Notes: generated from the sequence alone by a model not told the origin. A DNA stretch of 64,000 bases from Anaplasma phagocytophilum str. Webster (GCF_000964685.1 NZ_LANS01000001.1:310001-374000), one strand, 5' to 3'; numbered from the stretch's first letter, positions 39,644 through 50,112 are shown. A program made the numbers and translations.

Positions 39644-40927
39644 CTAGCAAGCCAAAGTATCGTACGGCACTACCCTAACAAGAGTAGCAACCTCTTCTCT
39701 AACCCCCGACTCCACTACGGACATATCCGCTCCAGCCCTCATAGAGTCCACAATCTTCAATACAAGCTGCCCTATCTTCTCAAAATCCTTGACCACCAAC
39801 CCTCTAGAAGTTTCAGCAGCAGCACCTAACCTAATACCAGAGGTTACCCACGGCTTTTCAGTATCAAATGGAACAGCATTTTTATTACATACAATCCCAG
39901 CTCTCTCCAACGAAGACGAAACATCCCTGCCAGTGAGCCCCTTGGAGCGCAAATCAACAACCACCATATGGCTATCAGTCCCACCAGTTACTACATCCAA
40001 CCCTCCAGTAGCTAAAACTGCTGCTAAAGCACGAGAATTATCAAGAATCTGGCTAACATATACCTTAAAATCCGGACTCATTGCCTCACGAAAAGCAACC
40101 GCTTTCGCCGCTATTACATGCATCAGAGCCCCTCCCTGCATGCCAGGAAATACCGCCGACCTTAACTTTTTGTGTATTTCCTCATCATCTGTCATTATCA
40201 CGCCTCCGCGAGGACCACGTAGCGTCTTGTGCGTAGTCGACGTCACTACATGCGCATAGCCAAATGGCGTCGGATACTGACCTCCTGCTATTAACCCTGA
40301 GTAATGCGCTATATCCGCTAGGAAATATGCCCCCACCTTATCAGCTATAGCCCTGAAGGCCTTGAAGTCTATTCGTCTAGGATACGAGGAAGCACCTGCT
40401 ATGATCAAATTAGGCTTCACCCTCAAAGCAATCTCTTCTATCTCATCCATATCCAGAAGGTTTGTGTCACGCCTAACATTATAGGGCACAGCATTAAACC
40501 ACTTCCCCGATACATTAGGCCCCGCTCCATGCGTTAAGTGCCCTCCCGAGTCCAATGACATCCCTAGCACGGTGTCTCCGGGCTTTAATAACGCCATGTA
40601 CACTTGCTGATTCGCCTGCGACCCTGAGTGCGGCTGAACATTAGCGTACTTACAGCCAAATAACTTACATAGACGCTCCACAGCCAAAGTCTCCGCAACG
40701 TCTACCTCAGAACAACCACAGTAATACCTACTACCGGGATAACCCTCCGCATATTTGTTGGTTAGGACCGATCCTTGAGCCTGCAGAACAGCACGGCTAA
40801 CAAAATTCTCCGAAGCTATCATCTGCAGAGACGTATTCTGCCGCTTATACTCAGCAGATAAACACTCAGCAACCTCAGCATCACTCTCACTTATATGGAT
40901 GTCCCCAATGTACCCAACCATAGACAA
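39644..40927 (-). CDS. glyA: Serine hydroxymethyltransferase
   Basis: The 427-residue PLP enzyme converts serine and THF to glycine and methylene-THF, supplying one-carbon units used by FolD and ThyX in this window. It has [18 protein letters not shown] near the start, [17 protein letters not shown] (about 56-72), the PLP lysine K234 in [16 protein letters not shown], and the C-terminal [16 protein letters not shown]. Length is standard. ATG 40927 or Met3 (40921) may start. It follows the rplI gene by 16 bases, so it could be co-transcribed with the ribosomal genes. Confidence 0.97.
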   Translation of the reverse strand: MSMVGYIGDIHISESDAEVAECLSAEYKRQNTSLQMIASENFVSRAVLQAQGSVLTNKYAEGYPGSRYYCGCSEVDVAETLAVERLCKLFGCKYANVQPHSGSQANQQVYMALLKPGDTVLGMSLDSGGHLTHGAGPNVSGKWFNAVPYNVRRDTNLLDMDEIEEIALRVKPNLIIAGASSYPRRIDFKAFRAIADKVGAYFLADIAHYSGLIAGGQYPTPFGYAHVVTSTTHKTLRGPRGGVIMTDDEEIHKKLRSAVFPGMQGGALMHVIAAKAVAFREAMSPDFKVYVSQILDNSRALAAVLATGGLDVVTGGTDSHMVVVDLRSKGLTGRDVSSSLERAGIVCNKNAVPFDTEKPWVTSGIRLGAAAETSRGLVVKDFEKIGQLVLKIVDSMRAGADMSVVESGVREEVATLVRVVPYDTLAC

Positions 40928-40943
40928 ATTCCCTCAAAATAAC

Positions 40944-41561
40944 CTAAGCAGTACCACCGCTAGCATCGGCACCACCATCTTCAGCAGCAACCGAATCAAC
41001 AGACACAACCTCATCTCCCCCGTCTTCCACAGGCGCATCTTGCACCTCTGAAGCGGCAGCAGCATTTCTACTTTTCCTATCCCGAGCAACCTGCAACCTT
41101 GTCCGCTCAGCCTCTGCCTCATTCCTCACAACGTACAGCTTAACTACCGCTACCAGATCAGCGTGTAACTCGACATTAATCTCGTACTCGCCTATGCGCT
41201 TGATCACCTCACTGAAGAACACTTCCTTAGGCTGCACATTGTAACCAAGACTACCAAGCAACTTCGCAACATCTCGCACAGCAACAGAACCAAAAAGCTT
41301 CCCATCATCCGAAGCCTGCCTAATCATAACAAAGCACTCTCCCGCAAGAGCCTCCGCCACCTTTTCAGCCTCCCTCAGCTTCTGATTACTCTCCTCTTCC
41401 ATGACAGCAAGCTTCTCCGCCAAGAGCTCCATGTTCCTCTTCGTAGCCCGCATTGCCTTTCCATCTGCCAAAAGATACCTAGCATACCCAGGCCTAACTT
41501 TAGCAACTTCACCAGCCTTGCCCAGCCCTCTTATGCTAGACTTAAGAATTACCGATAACAT
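40944..41561 (-). CDS. rplI: Ribosomal protein bL9 with acidic C-terminal tail
   Basis: I start at ATG 41561 (MLSVILKSSIRGLGKAGEVA), since L9 family similarity begins there; a GTG at 41579 would add six residues. The N-terminal domain includes VRPGYARYLLADGKAMRAT. The long connecting helix (NMELLAEKLAVMEEESNQK) and a C-terminal domain with LHADLVAVVKLYVV follow. The product is 205 residues, about 55 more than usual, because of a tail rich in Ala, Asp, Glu and Gly (SEVQDAPVEDGGDEVVSVDS and beyond). It is last in the rpsF-rpsR-rplI cluster. Confidence 0.93.
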   Translation of the reverse strand: MLSVILKSSIRGLGKAGEVAKVRPGYARYLLADGKAMRATKRNMELLAEKLAVMEEESNQKLREAEKVAEALAGECFVMIRQASDDGKLFGSVAVRDVAKLLGSLGYNVQPKEVFFSEVIKRIGEYEINVELHADLVAVVKLYVVRNEAEAERTRLQVARDRKSRNAAAASEVQDAPVEDGGDEVVSVDSVAAEDGGADASGGTA

Positions 41562-41584
41562 CAAAGACCCACATTTCACTTAAT

Positions 41585-41875
41585 TTAGCAATAAGGCAGC
41601 AAAGCAAGATATCTAGCTCTCTTGATAGCACGCGCCAGCAACTTCTGCTTCCTAGCAGATACAGACGTTATCCTACTTGGAAGAATCCTGCCGTACTCAG
41701 AGACAAACTTCGAAAGCAATACCTTATTCTTGTAATCTATATCCTCATCAGGACACTGCGCTAAAGGACACGATCTAGATTTCCTAAAATATGGCCTCTT
41801 CAAGTACACTAAAGGAGAATATGAACTCCCTTCAGAACCCCCATCTCCACTACGTCTTTTACCCCCATGCGACAC
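41585..41875 (-). CDS. rpsR: Ribosomal protein bS18
   Basis: The 96-residue protein has the S18 core: [40 protein letters not shown] and RYLALLPYC. The N-terminal extension ([17 protein letters not shown]) is somewhat longer than usual. S18 binds S6 in the small-subunit platform, and its gene lies between rpsF and rplI as in most bacteria. The gap to rpsF is 10 bases. Confidence 0.96.
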   Translation of the reverse strand: MSHGGKRRSGDGGSEGSSYSPLVYLKRPYFRKSRSCPLAQCPDEDIDYKNKVLLSKFVSEYGRILPSRITSVSARKQKLLARAIKRARYLALLPYC

Positions 41876-41885
41876 AGAAAACCTC

Positions 41886-42230
41886 CTAATCCTGATCCGA
41901 ACCCATCATAGCAGAACGCCCCTCAGGGACCTTATCCACCTTTAAACACAAAAATCTCAGTACATCCTCGTTCAGCTTCACCTTGCGCTTAAATTCATCC
42001 ATAGCAGCAGGCTCAGCCCGTATGTACATCATACAATAATGCCCCTTATTATTCTTGGCGATACTGTATACAAAATCCAGAAGCCCCCAGTACTCATATT
42101 TAACGAGCTCAGCCCCCATCTTCACCAACAAAGCGGTCAATCCCTTTGAAAGCCCTTCCAACTCATACTGCGTAAGACCTTGCTGCGCTATAAAAGCAAA
42201 CTCGTAAAAAGGCACTATAAAACCTCTCAT
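41886..42230 (-). CDS. rpsF: Ribosomal protein bS6
   Basis: From ATG 42230 ([19 protein letters not shown]) the product is 114 residues, the normal S6 length; a GTG at 42245 would add five unsupported residues. The family pattern includes [20 protein letters not shown], with the central strand region, and [12 protein letters not shown]6 pairs with S18 during 30S assembly. It is first in the rpsF-rpsR-rplI cluster, and the CvpA gene lies 61 bases upstream on the same strand. Confidence 0.93.
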   Translation of the reverse strand: MRGFIVPFYEFAFIAQQGLTQYELEGLSKGLTALLVKMGAELVKYEYWGLLDFVYSIAKNNKGHYCMMYIRAEPAAMDEFKRKVKLNEDVLRFLCLKVDKVPEGRSAMMGSDQD

Positions 42231-42291
42231 GAACAAAAAAATCACTCAGGTATTATATACCAGAGCAAGACACAATCAAGAACTATAACAT

Positions 42292-42891
42292 CTAGATTTC
42301 ATCCGAATATTCGTATTTACCAGGCCTATGACTGGCACGCTTTTTATCCAGAAAACTCCGTACAATCAGAGTAATCTTTTCATACGTATCATCAGATACC
42401 ACATTGCCTACGTATTCACTAGCTACAGAAAAGACGTTATACGAATACGTCTCCACAAACCAGCCAGGCAACTCAATACGAGTGTCTAGATCATGCTTGG
42501 GATACGGAGCAAAAATGTACAAAAAGGTCTCCATGGCCAAAAACAGAAAGTACGATAAAACAAGCCCTTTAGCCATCCCCAAAATAGATCCCGAAACCCT
42601 ATCCAATAAACTGTGCCTCAAGGGAGACAATATTCGAATTATTATTCCATTTACAAGAATTACACAGGCCATAGAACCAATGAATACAGTAACTCTGGAA
42701 AACACCTCAGCTAGAGTCTCAGAACGTACCCGCGCTCCATACATTTCAGAAAAATAATCACCGTGAGATATGGTAACGAAGATAACCGCAACCAACCCCG
42801 CAATTCCCAAGGCCTCCTTTACAAACCCCCTTACACAACCCAGAACCATTAAAAGCAACGCAAGAAGCAGCACTGTAATGTCTAAAACCAT
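42292..42891 (-). CDS. CvpA-family membrane protein
   Basis: The 199-residue protein has four predicted helices: DITVLLLALLLMVLGCVRGF (with the family Arg-Gly), EALGIAGLVAVIFVTISHGD, VTVFIGSMACVILVNGIIIR and SILGMAKGLVLSYFLFLAME. The signature LLDRVSGSILGMAKG between helices 3 and 4 identifies the CvpA/colicin V production family, found in the inner membrane. Its role is unclear, though it is linked to envelope stress in other bacteria. The C-terminal cytoplasmic tail is charged. It lies 9 bases after the TRAP permease gene. Confidence 0.88.
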   Translation of the reverse strand: MVLDITVLLLALLLMVLGCVRGFVKEALGIAGLVAVIFVTISHGDYFSEMYGARVRSETLAEVFSRVTVFIGSMACVILVNGIIIRILSPLRHSLLDRVSGSILGMAKGLVLSYFLFLAMETFLYIFAPYPKHDLDTRIELPGWFVETYSYNVFSVASEYVGNVVSDDTYEKITLIVRSFLDKKRASHRPGKYEYSDEI

Positions 42892-42900
42892 AGACGCCCT

Positions 42901-45561
42901 TCACCGCCCAATGTTATCCCTAGTACGCGCCTGGAAAAATGCCAACAGCACCAACATTAAAATAGCCGCCATGCTTACATAATCACCATTTTCATTCTTT
43001 CTAGATATCACCAATCCAGTTATTACATCACCACTCTCGATATCTTCCGCAACGTAACTGCCTTGGTAAACACTCTGCACGACCATTGCTCCGTCAATAC
43101 GCTCTACTACCAGCCCTACCCTGTCTTTGAGCATCCTAAATACACTACCCTCAAAGCCATCACGCACCGGCACCACAACGTACCCACTCTTCACCTTTTC
43201 ACCTATGGTCCTATCAAAATTCACCGTAATAGCATCACCCTTACCCATATGCATAGTACTCTGCTCAAACGTAACATCAGTACGATTACTAGATATCACC
43301 CCAGCAATATAGTTAGGAGCCATCAGCGCAAATGCCAAAACAAGCAAGATCATAGATTCATAAAACCTATTACGCCTTAGGAAAAACCCCTGCATACCTG
43401 CAGAAAGCACGATAATACTAAGCAGCGCCTGCGCTATAGCTAAGGCCGCTCTCCACACATTTTCTACACCATACAGAATGAGGTCATTATTGAACACAAA
43501 CATGAATGGGATAACCATAGTCTTGATGTTATACAAGAACGACTGCACCCCCGTTTTAAAAGCATTAGCCTTAGCTATAGCCGCCGCAGCATACGACGCT
43601 ATCCCCACAGGAGGTGTTACATCAGCCATAAGACCAAAGTAAAACACAAACAAATGCAATGCTATTGGAGCCGTAGATAACCCATTCTTATGAGCCATAA
43701 TTCCCAAAACAGGAACAACTAGCGTTGAAACTATTATATAACATCCAGTCGTAGGCATTCCCATACCTAAAACTATGCAGATAGCCGCAGTGATCAATAG
43801 AGCTACAAATACGCTATTACCCGCCAAAACATCGACAAAAGAACCCATTGCCAAGCCAAAGCCAGTCAAGCCTACAACTCCAACAACTATACCAGCCGTC
43901 GCAGTAGCAACCGCTATGGGCAGCATATTTCTTGCGCTATTCAACATAGCAGCACATATCTTCTTCGAAGCATCAATAAATGCAGGTGCCATGCCTGAAA
44001 AATCACGTCTACGCACCGCTGCAACAACACCATCTACCAGTAACATGTACATAAGAAAGATGTTAGTCCAAAAACATGCTAATGAAGACGAAACCCTCTC
44101 TACCACCAATGACCACACCAGTATCACTACCGGAATAAAATAGTGTAACCCCTGTTGGAAGATGCTCCACACACTCTCAGTGCCATCCCCATATACATCA
44201 TCGTCATCCTTGGCAGTACTTGCAGGCTTATAAAGAAGGACTGCAACGTAAACTATCGCCAAAATAACTGCAATGGCATATATGCTCGCACCCTGAAAGA
44301 TATCCTTAATTCCCGCAATATGGAAATTAGCTATAGACACCCCATCAATGACGATATGAACGAAGCCAAAAAGGAGAACAACAGAAACCGAGGTTATCAA
44401 GAGTCTAAGTATAACTCCTCGAATTCCTACACCGGGTGCGCGCACACCGGGAGTACTACCTTCTAACCTCCGTGCCTCAAAATGCACGATGACAAGCAAC
44501 CCTATATATACCATTAGCGCCGGCACAAACGCATGCTTAACTATACTGGAGTATGAAAGCGCTAAAAACTCGGCCATCAAAAACGCTGCTGCTCCCATGA
44601 CTGGCGGGGTTATCTGACCATTTATTCCCGCTGATACCTCTATTGCTGCTGCCTTTTCGGGTGTCATCCCCATCTTCTTCATTAGCGGTATGGTGAAGGA
44701 ACCGACAGTTATGGTATTGGCCACCGAAGACCCTGACATCATACCCATAAATCCCGAGCCTATTACGGCCGCTTTCGCTGGTCCGCCCACTGAACCTCTG
44801 AGCAGCGCAAACGACAATCTCATAAAAAAGCTACCTGCACCAGCCTGCTCCAGTAGAGCTCCAAAAAGCACGTATAAGAATACAAAATTACACGACACAC
44901 CTAGTGCTACACCAAACACGCCTTCGGAAGTCAACCACTCATGCGAGACTATAGACGCAATATCGTGTCCCTTATGAGCAATCACTTCAGGCATAAAGTA
45001 GCCAAAAGCAGCATATAGCAGAAAAACACTGGCCACTACTACTATGGGAAATCCTATGGCGCGCCTTGCAGCTTCTAGCAACAGAAGCATGCCTATTACT
45101 GCTGCAATTATATCCATCCCGTTGGGGACAGCGACTCTTGCAGCCAAAGCATCATAAAATATCAATACATAGGAAACAGCCCCCATACCTGAAATAGCTA
45201 ATATCCAGTCAAGAGTGCTACGATACTTTGCTGCCTTACTAAAAGAAGGCATAACCAAATACAGCAAGAATAATGCGAATGACAAATGTACTGCCCTTGC
45301 CTTCAAGCCTGTGAGCACCACCCACCCGATGCCATATTGCGCCGCCAACCAAAACGGTAGCGGTGATGCTATGAATAACTGAAATAGAGTCCACATAAAC
45401 TCCGCGCACCCTACTACTCTCCCGCGGATCGTGGACTCTGTACCGTATTCTAAATTATCTCTATCCTGATGCAGTTTCATACCCTCAGCATTTTGCAATT
45501 TCATCAATACTTTAACCAAATAGCTACGTGCCCAAATAACATCCCCGAGTCTCACAGTCAA
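42901..45561 (-). CDS. TRAP transporter fused permease (4TM/12TM, TAXI type)
   Basis: The 886-residue inner-membrane protein combines the small (DctQ-like) and large (DctM-like) TRAP subunits. DctM-type motifs include GSGFMGMMSGSSVANTITVG (about 261-280), the family loop MKKMGMTPEKAAAIEVSAG, NGQITPPVMGAAAFLMAEF, and LGMGMPTTGCYIIVSTLVVP in the second half. TAXI-type fused permeases import small organic acids or amino acids with sodium and a periplasmic binding protein; no binding-protein gene is adjacent. A C-terminal ~170-residue extension follows the last transport helices. Bases 44334-44781 recur inverted at 60.5-61.0 kb. Start is at 45561, near the edge of the leader region. Confidence 0.92.
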   Translation of the reverse strand: MTVRLGDVIWARSYLVKVLMKLQNAEGMKLHQDRDNLEYGTESTIRGRVVGCAEFMWTLFQLFIASPLPFWLAAQYGIGWVVLTGLKARAVHLSFALFLLYLVMPSFSKAAKYRSTLDWILAISGMGAVSYVLIFYDALAARVAVPNGMDIIAAVIGMLLLLEAARRAIGFPIVVVASVFLLYAAFGYFMPEVIAHKGHDIASIVSHEWLTSEGVFGVALGVSCNFVFLYVLFGALLEQAGAGSFFMRLSFALLRGSVGGPAKAAVIGSGFMGMMSGSSVANTITVGSFTIPLMKKMGMTPEKAAAIEVSAGINGQITPPVMGAAAFLMAEFLALSYSSIVKHAFVPALMVYIGLLVIVHFEARRLEGSTPGVRAPGVGIRGVILRLLITSVSVVLLFGFVHIVIDGVSIANFHIAGIKDIFQGASIYAIAVILAIVYVAVLLYKPASTAKDDDDVYGDGTESVWSIFQQGLHYFIPVVILVWSLVVERVSSSLACFWTNIFLMYMLLVDGVVAAVRRRDFSGMAPAFIDASKKICAAMLNSARNMLPIAVATATAGIVVGVVGLTGFGLAMGSFVDVLAGNSVFVALLITAAICIVLGMGMPTTGCYIIVSTLVVPVLGIMAHKNGLSTAPIALHLFVFYFGLMADVTPPVGIASYAAAAIAKANAFKTGVQSFLYNIKTMVIPFMFVFNNDLILYGVENVWRAALAIAQALLSIIVLSAGMQGFFLRRNRFYESMILLVLAFALMAPNYIAGVISSNRTDVTFEQSTMHMGKGDAITVNFDRTIGEKVKSGYVVVPVRDGFEGSVFRMLKDRVGLVVERIDGAMVVQSVYQGSYVAEDIESGDVITGLVISRKNENGDYVSMAAILMLVLLAFFQARTRDNIGR

Positions 45562-46119
45562 TGAAAATGACCCAAAGGACGCTACTTCTCCATGACATAT
45601 CGCATATCAATAGCACGTTATTGATAATAGCCACGAATGTCATACAATTACAAATATCTTCCGTACTATAGCAATTATGACAACATATAAAGCCACCTAA
45701 CTACTCAATATAGTATGCGTTGAAGTGCTGATTACATTGCGTCGTCACAAATAATTACATGAATGTATGATACCTCAGTAATGACGGTATCAAGATATTA
45801 CTTCTCACAATCTCCATAAAATGTACATGCGCGGTAACGTGTCATTATTTCAAGATAAGTAAGAAAGGCTGTATACTTGCCTCTAAAGCGGTGTTTAGTT
45901 TGCCTACTCACCATACTACCAGCGCACAACATCTGTAGCAATGTTGTACAAATATAGCTGCTGATGTGTAGCATAATTTAAAAGAGTAGTTTTCGAAACA
46001 ACAGGCACTAAAAATGTAACTCAATAGCTGCGCACTACTGCTCTACTATCTTGTTTTGCCGCACATAACTGTAGCTTGAGATCGCATTATAAATGCATGC
46101 ATAGAGCATACGCACACCC
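45562..46119. other. Intergenic region upstream of TRAP permease gene
   Basis: About 560 A+T-rich bases between the TRAP gene start and the gmk copy contain no recognisable gene or RNA. Confidence 0.5.
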
Positions 46120-46652
46120 ATCAATATAGTAATTCCATCACAACCCGAGCAGCAAGGAAAGGAGAGAAAGAAGGGAAAGACTACTATTTTGTAGATCGGG
46201 AAGAATTTTTAAGACTATGCAGCAACGGGGAGATAATAGAACATGCAGAAGTATTTGGTAATTTCTACGGTGTTCCCCGCAAGAATCTAGAAGACAATGT
46301 AGATAAGGGAGTCAGCACGTTACTAGTAATTGACTGGCAAGGAGCTTTCAAGTTCATGGAGATGATGAGAGAGCACGTAGTGAGCATATTCATAATGCCC
46401 CCTTCTATGGAAGAACTGCGTAGGAGATTATGTGGTAGAAGAGCTGATGATTCAGAGGTTGTGGAAGCAAGGCTAAAAGGAGCAGCGTTTGAGATCAGTC
46501 ACTGCGAAGCTTACGACTACGTAATAGTAAACGAAGATATAGAGGAAACAGCAGACAGAATTAGCAATATCCTGAGGGCAGAACAGATGAAAACTTGCAG
46601 GCAAGTTGGGCTGAGGGAATTATTAGAGAGTAGGTTCCCTATAGAAGATTAA
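46120..46652 (+). pseudogene. 5'-truncated, inverted copy of gmk
   Basis: From about codon 45 onward this matches gmk (24482-25114) without visible change, including VDREEFLRLCSNGEIIEHAE and the last residues SRFPIED. The P-loop half is missing. The first ~30 bases (46120-46148) still resemble the SVSVTTRAAR codons but carry substitutions and a short deletion. No start with a ribosome site precedes the P-loop-less frame; the longest Met frame (46356) lacks the ATP site. It cannot encode an active guanylate kinase. Confidence 0.93.
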
Positions 46653-46896
46653 GCAATCTGTAGAATAGAATGCTGGTTGCACATTAACTGATATGTAGAA
46701 CTCTATATTATTGGTCTCTGTGTTTTGCTTTTAGTATCATAAAATGCGTATATAGAGGCTCTGGGGGTTCTAGTATTCTTTAGAGTCTTTGGTGTATCTC
46801 ATCTTCTTCTGGAAACATGGAGGGGGTTATATTTGTATGAATATGGAACCCAAGAACCAGGAAATCCGCAGGGATCCAGTGTAGGAATGGTGATAT
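46149..46896 (+). repeat. Inverted-repeat arm 2 (gmk region, about 745 bp)
   Basis: Reverse complement of 24238-24983. It covers the gmk 3' part and about 240 bases downstream, ending at the palindrome GATATC. After this, 46897-47281 is unrelated to arm 1 and has no recognised gene. Confidence 0.9.
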
Positions 46897-47281
46897 CACC
46901 TATCCTCTTACACAGCTTGCTGCTTTGGTGCCGGGGTTTATGGCATTCTGTCCATACCATTCTGAGAAAATTAGCATCTTATGGGGGAGAGCAGCTTCAT
47001 GTATTTCTAATACGGGTCACAGTTTTGAAGCATAAAAAGCAATTATGGAGATAGAAGCTAATATCGTACAACACGTATTACGGTATACCGCCTAATAACA
47101 ATTGCCTAAAAGGTTTGCAGAAATTACAGCTCTCTTAAAAGGGAACACTTAGATGTACTAACTTGTTCTCGCAAGTAAATGTGTAACTGTTCTTAATTAA
47201 TAATTTATATCCTTAGAACCATAACCATATAAGCCTATTTAGTTGTGCATTCGGTGTTAGGCTCACGTTTTGAGGTAGTCC

Positions 47282-48837
47282 GTGGTAAGCTGGTATAGAA
47301 GATCTGGAAGTAAGCTATTTTTAGGGAGCGTGATGTCATTAGCCATAGTAATGGCGGGACAAGATGCTAAGGCTCATGGTGATGGTAGTGCTTCAGGGGT
47401 CTGGTAGAGCGGGATATTTCTATGTTGGCTTGGATTACAGTCCAGCGTTTAGCAAGATAAGAGATTTTAGTATAAGGGAGAGTAACGGAGAGACTAAGGC
47501 AGTATATCCATACTTAAAGGATGGAAAGAGTGTAAAGCTAGAGTCTAACAAGTTTGACTGGAACACACCTGATCCTCGGATTGGGTTTAAGGACAACATG
47601 CTTGTAGCTATGGAAGGTAGTGTTGGTTATGGTATTGGTGGTGCCAGGGTTGAGCTTGAGATTGGTTACGAGCGCTTCAAGACCAAGGGTATTAGAGATA
47701 GTGGTAGTAAGGAAGATGAAGCTGATACAGTATATCTACTAGCTAAGGAGTTAGCTTATGATGTTGTTACTGGACAGACTGATAACCTTGCTGCTGCTCT
47801 TGCCAAAACTTCGGGTAAAGACTTTGTTCAGTTTGCTAAGGCGGTTGTGGTTTCTCATCCCGGTATTGATAAGAAGGTTTGTGCGACGAAAGCCCAAAGT
47901 TCTGGAAAGTATGGTAAGTATGCTGATAAAACCGGTACGAAGAGCAGTGACAACAATACATCGTTATGTAGTGATGATGGGGGAAGTCATAGCGGTAGTA
48001 GTAACAACGCAGAGGTTTTCGAGCATTTTATAAAGAAAACTCTTTTGGAAAATGGTAGTAAGAATTGGCCGACATCTACGAAAAATGATGGAGCGCCATC
48101 TGATAATAAAAACGACAATGCAGACGCCGTAGCGAAAGATCTAACAAAACTCACTTCCGAAGAAAAAACCATAGTAGCAGGGTTACTAGCTAAGACTATT
48201 GAAGGGGGTGAAGTTGTTGAGATCAGGGCGGTTTCTTCTACTTCTGTAATGGTCAATGCTTGTTATGATCTTCTTAGTGAAGGTTTAGGTGTTGTTCCTT
48301 ATGCTTGTGTTGGTTTAGGGGGTAACTTCGTGGGTGTTGTTGATGGCTCACGTCGCACAATACGTTTTTGATCCTAAATACCCGAGGCAAGTGACTAGAC
48401 AAAATTAGTGCCGTATCACTCACGAAACAAACTACGATCAGCGATTCTCCATACTTAGCAGGTCCGTACAGTGGCTTTACACTCTTACCCAGCATGAAAT
48501 TACATGCCATCTAGGAATCTTCACTGCGGACTTTATAAAGGCTATCTACACTTCGAGAGCAACCTAATATGGAGACAATCAGTATGGTGTTTGGCATATC
48601 ACTCCTAAACTTGCTTATAGGTTAAAGGCTGGGTTGAGTTATCAGCTCTCTCCTGAAATCTCTGCTTTTGCGGGTGGCTTCTACCATAGGGTTGTTGGAG
48701 ATGGTGTTTATGATGATCTGCCTGCTCAACGTCTTGTAGATGATACTAGTCCGGCAGGTCGCTCTAAGGATACTGCTATTGCTAATTTCTCCATGGCTTA
48801 TGTCGGTGGGGAATTTGGTGTTAGGTTCGCTTTTTAA
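47282..48837 (+). pseudogene. p44: msp2/p44 gene with frameshift and 248-bp interruption
   Basis: This is the only p44 piece here with a signal peptide and a start. GTG 47282 is preceded by GAGGT, and the leader LFLGSVMSLAIVMAG then QDAKAHGD resembles the P44 signal. A one-base shift in the GGGG run near 47400 breaks the frame. The conserved block then continues ([16 protein letters not shown]) through a hypervariable region bounded by KVC, SLC and KNWPTS to VGVVDG at 48346. Bases 48347-48594 are the recurrent spacer. The p44 3' block resumes exactly at HITPKLAYRLKAG (48595) and ends VRFAF. Removing the spacer and one base would restore a full gene. Confidence 0.92.
48347..48594 (+). repeat. 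Recurrent 248-bp p44-associated spacer, copy B
   Basis: Near-identical to 23728-23975. Here it sits cleanly between the two halves of a p44 coding sequence, so it behaves as an insertion. No target duplication or terminal inverted repeat is evident. Confidence 0.9.
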
Positions 48838-48960
48838 GGTGGTTTTATACTCTTACCCAGCATGAAATTACTTGCTATCTATGAATCTCCCCACGGACTT
48901 TATAAAGGTTATCTGTACTCGAGAGAAAGCTAATCTGTGACTAATAAGGATGGTGTTTAG
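48838..48960 (+). repeat. Recurrent p44-associated spacer, copy C (3' half)
   Basis: Directly after the p44 stop, the second half of the spacer recurs (TACTCTTACCCAGCATGAAA and GGACTTTATAAAGG) with scattered substitutions. It is again followed by a p44 3' block. Confidence 0.85.
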
Positions 48961-49095
48961 AATATGACACCTAAGCTTGCTTATAGGTTAAAGGCTGGGT
49001 TGAGTTTCAGCTCTCTCCTGAAATCTCGGCTTTTGCGGGTGGTTTCTATCACCGTGTTGTTGGTGATGGTGTTTATGATGATCTTCCGGCTCAAC
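48961..49095 (+). pseudogene. p44 3'-block fragment
   Basis: Encodes TPKLAYRLKAGLS, then, after a one-base deletion in the Tyr codon, SPEISAFAGG in another frame and on to DGVYDDLPAQ. It breaks off into the diverged p44-linked leader (49096-49149). Nonfunctional. Confidence 0.85.
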
Positions 49096-49153
49096 TACCT
49101 TGAATCGCCAGGTATATCAAGATCCTATGCAATAACTCTTATTATTAAGATGC

Positions 49154-50112
49154 AAGACCAAGGGTATTAGAGATAGTGGAAGAGTATTATTAGAGAGTAT
49201 GAAGTAGATACAGTATATCTACTAGCTAAGGAGTTAGCTTATGATGTTGTTACTGGACAGACTGATAACCTTGCCGCTGCTCTTGCCAAAACCTCCGGTA
49301 AGGATATTGTTCAGTTTGCTAAGGCGGTGGAGATTTCTCATTCCGAGATTGATGGCAAGGTTTGTAAGACGAAGTCGGCGGGAACTGGAAAAAATCCGTG
49401 TGATCATAGCCAAAAGCCGTGTAGTACGAATGCGTATTATGCGAGGAGAACGCAGAAGAGTAGGAGTTCGGGAAAAACGTCTTTATGCGGGGACAGTGGG
49501 TATAGCGGGCAGGAGCTAATAACGGGTGGGCATTATAGCAGTCCAAGCGTATTCCGGAATTTTGTCAAAGACACACTACAAGGAAATGGTAGTGAGAACT
49601 GGCCTACATCTACTGGAGAAGGAAGTGAGAGTAACGACAACGCCATAGCCGTTGCTAAGGACCTAGTAAATGAACTTACTCCTGAAGAACGAACCATAGT
49701 GGCTGGGTTACTTGCTAAAATTATTGAAGGAAGCGAGGTTATTGAGATTAGGGCCATCTCTTCGACTTCAGTTACAATGAATATTTGCTCAGATATCACG
49801 ATAAGTAATATCTTAATGCCGTATGTTTGTGTTGGTCCAGGGATGAGCTTTGTTAGTGTTGTTGATGGTCACACTGCTGCAAAGTTTGCATATCGGTTAA
49901 AGGCAGGTCTGAGTTATAAATTTTCGAAAGAAGTTACAGCTTTTGCAGGTGGTTTTTACCATCACGTTATAGGAGATGGTGTTTATGATGATCTGCCATT
50001 GCGGCATTTATCTGATGATATTAGTCCTGTGAAACATGCTAAGGAAACCGCCATTGCTAGATTCGTCATGAGGTACTTTGGCGGGGAATTTGGTGTTAGG
50101 CTCGCTTTTTAA
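49154..50112 (+). pseudogene. p44: msp2/p44 cassette with diverged C-terminus
   Basis: Homology begins at the codons for TKGIRDSG, the same point as the cassette at 59.3 kb, so the signal peptide and first ~100 residues are missing. An out-of-frame patch occurs at about 49180-49206. From 49207 the frame is open to the stop: [20 protein letters not shown], a hypervariable region with KVC, SLCGDSG and ENWPTS, then [19 protein letters not shown]. The 3' block is complete but diverged (HTAAKFAYRLKAGLSYKFSK and ending GEFGVRLAF). It is likely a silent donor; its odd 3' block suggests a distinct p44 sub-lineage. Confidence 0.9.

Noticed and set aside
46995-47025. CGGGTCACAGTTTT shared with the gpsA start
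   Set aside because: A 14-base match without flanking similarity is expected by chance in a window this size.
46903-47040. Translation containing FMAFCPYHSEKISIL, reminiscent of a DnaG zinc-finger (CPFHxEKTPSF)
   Set aside because: Only about ten residues resemble the motif and nothing around it does; likely chance.
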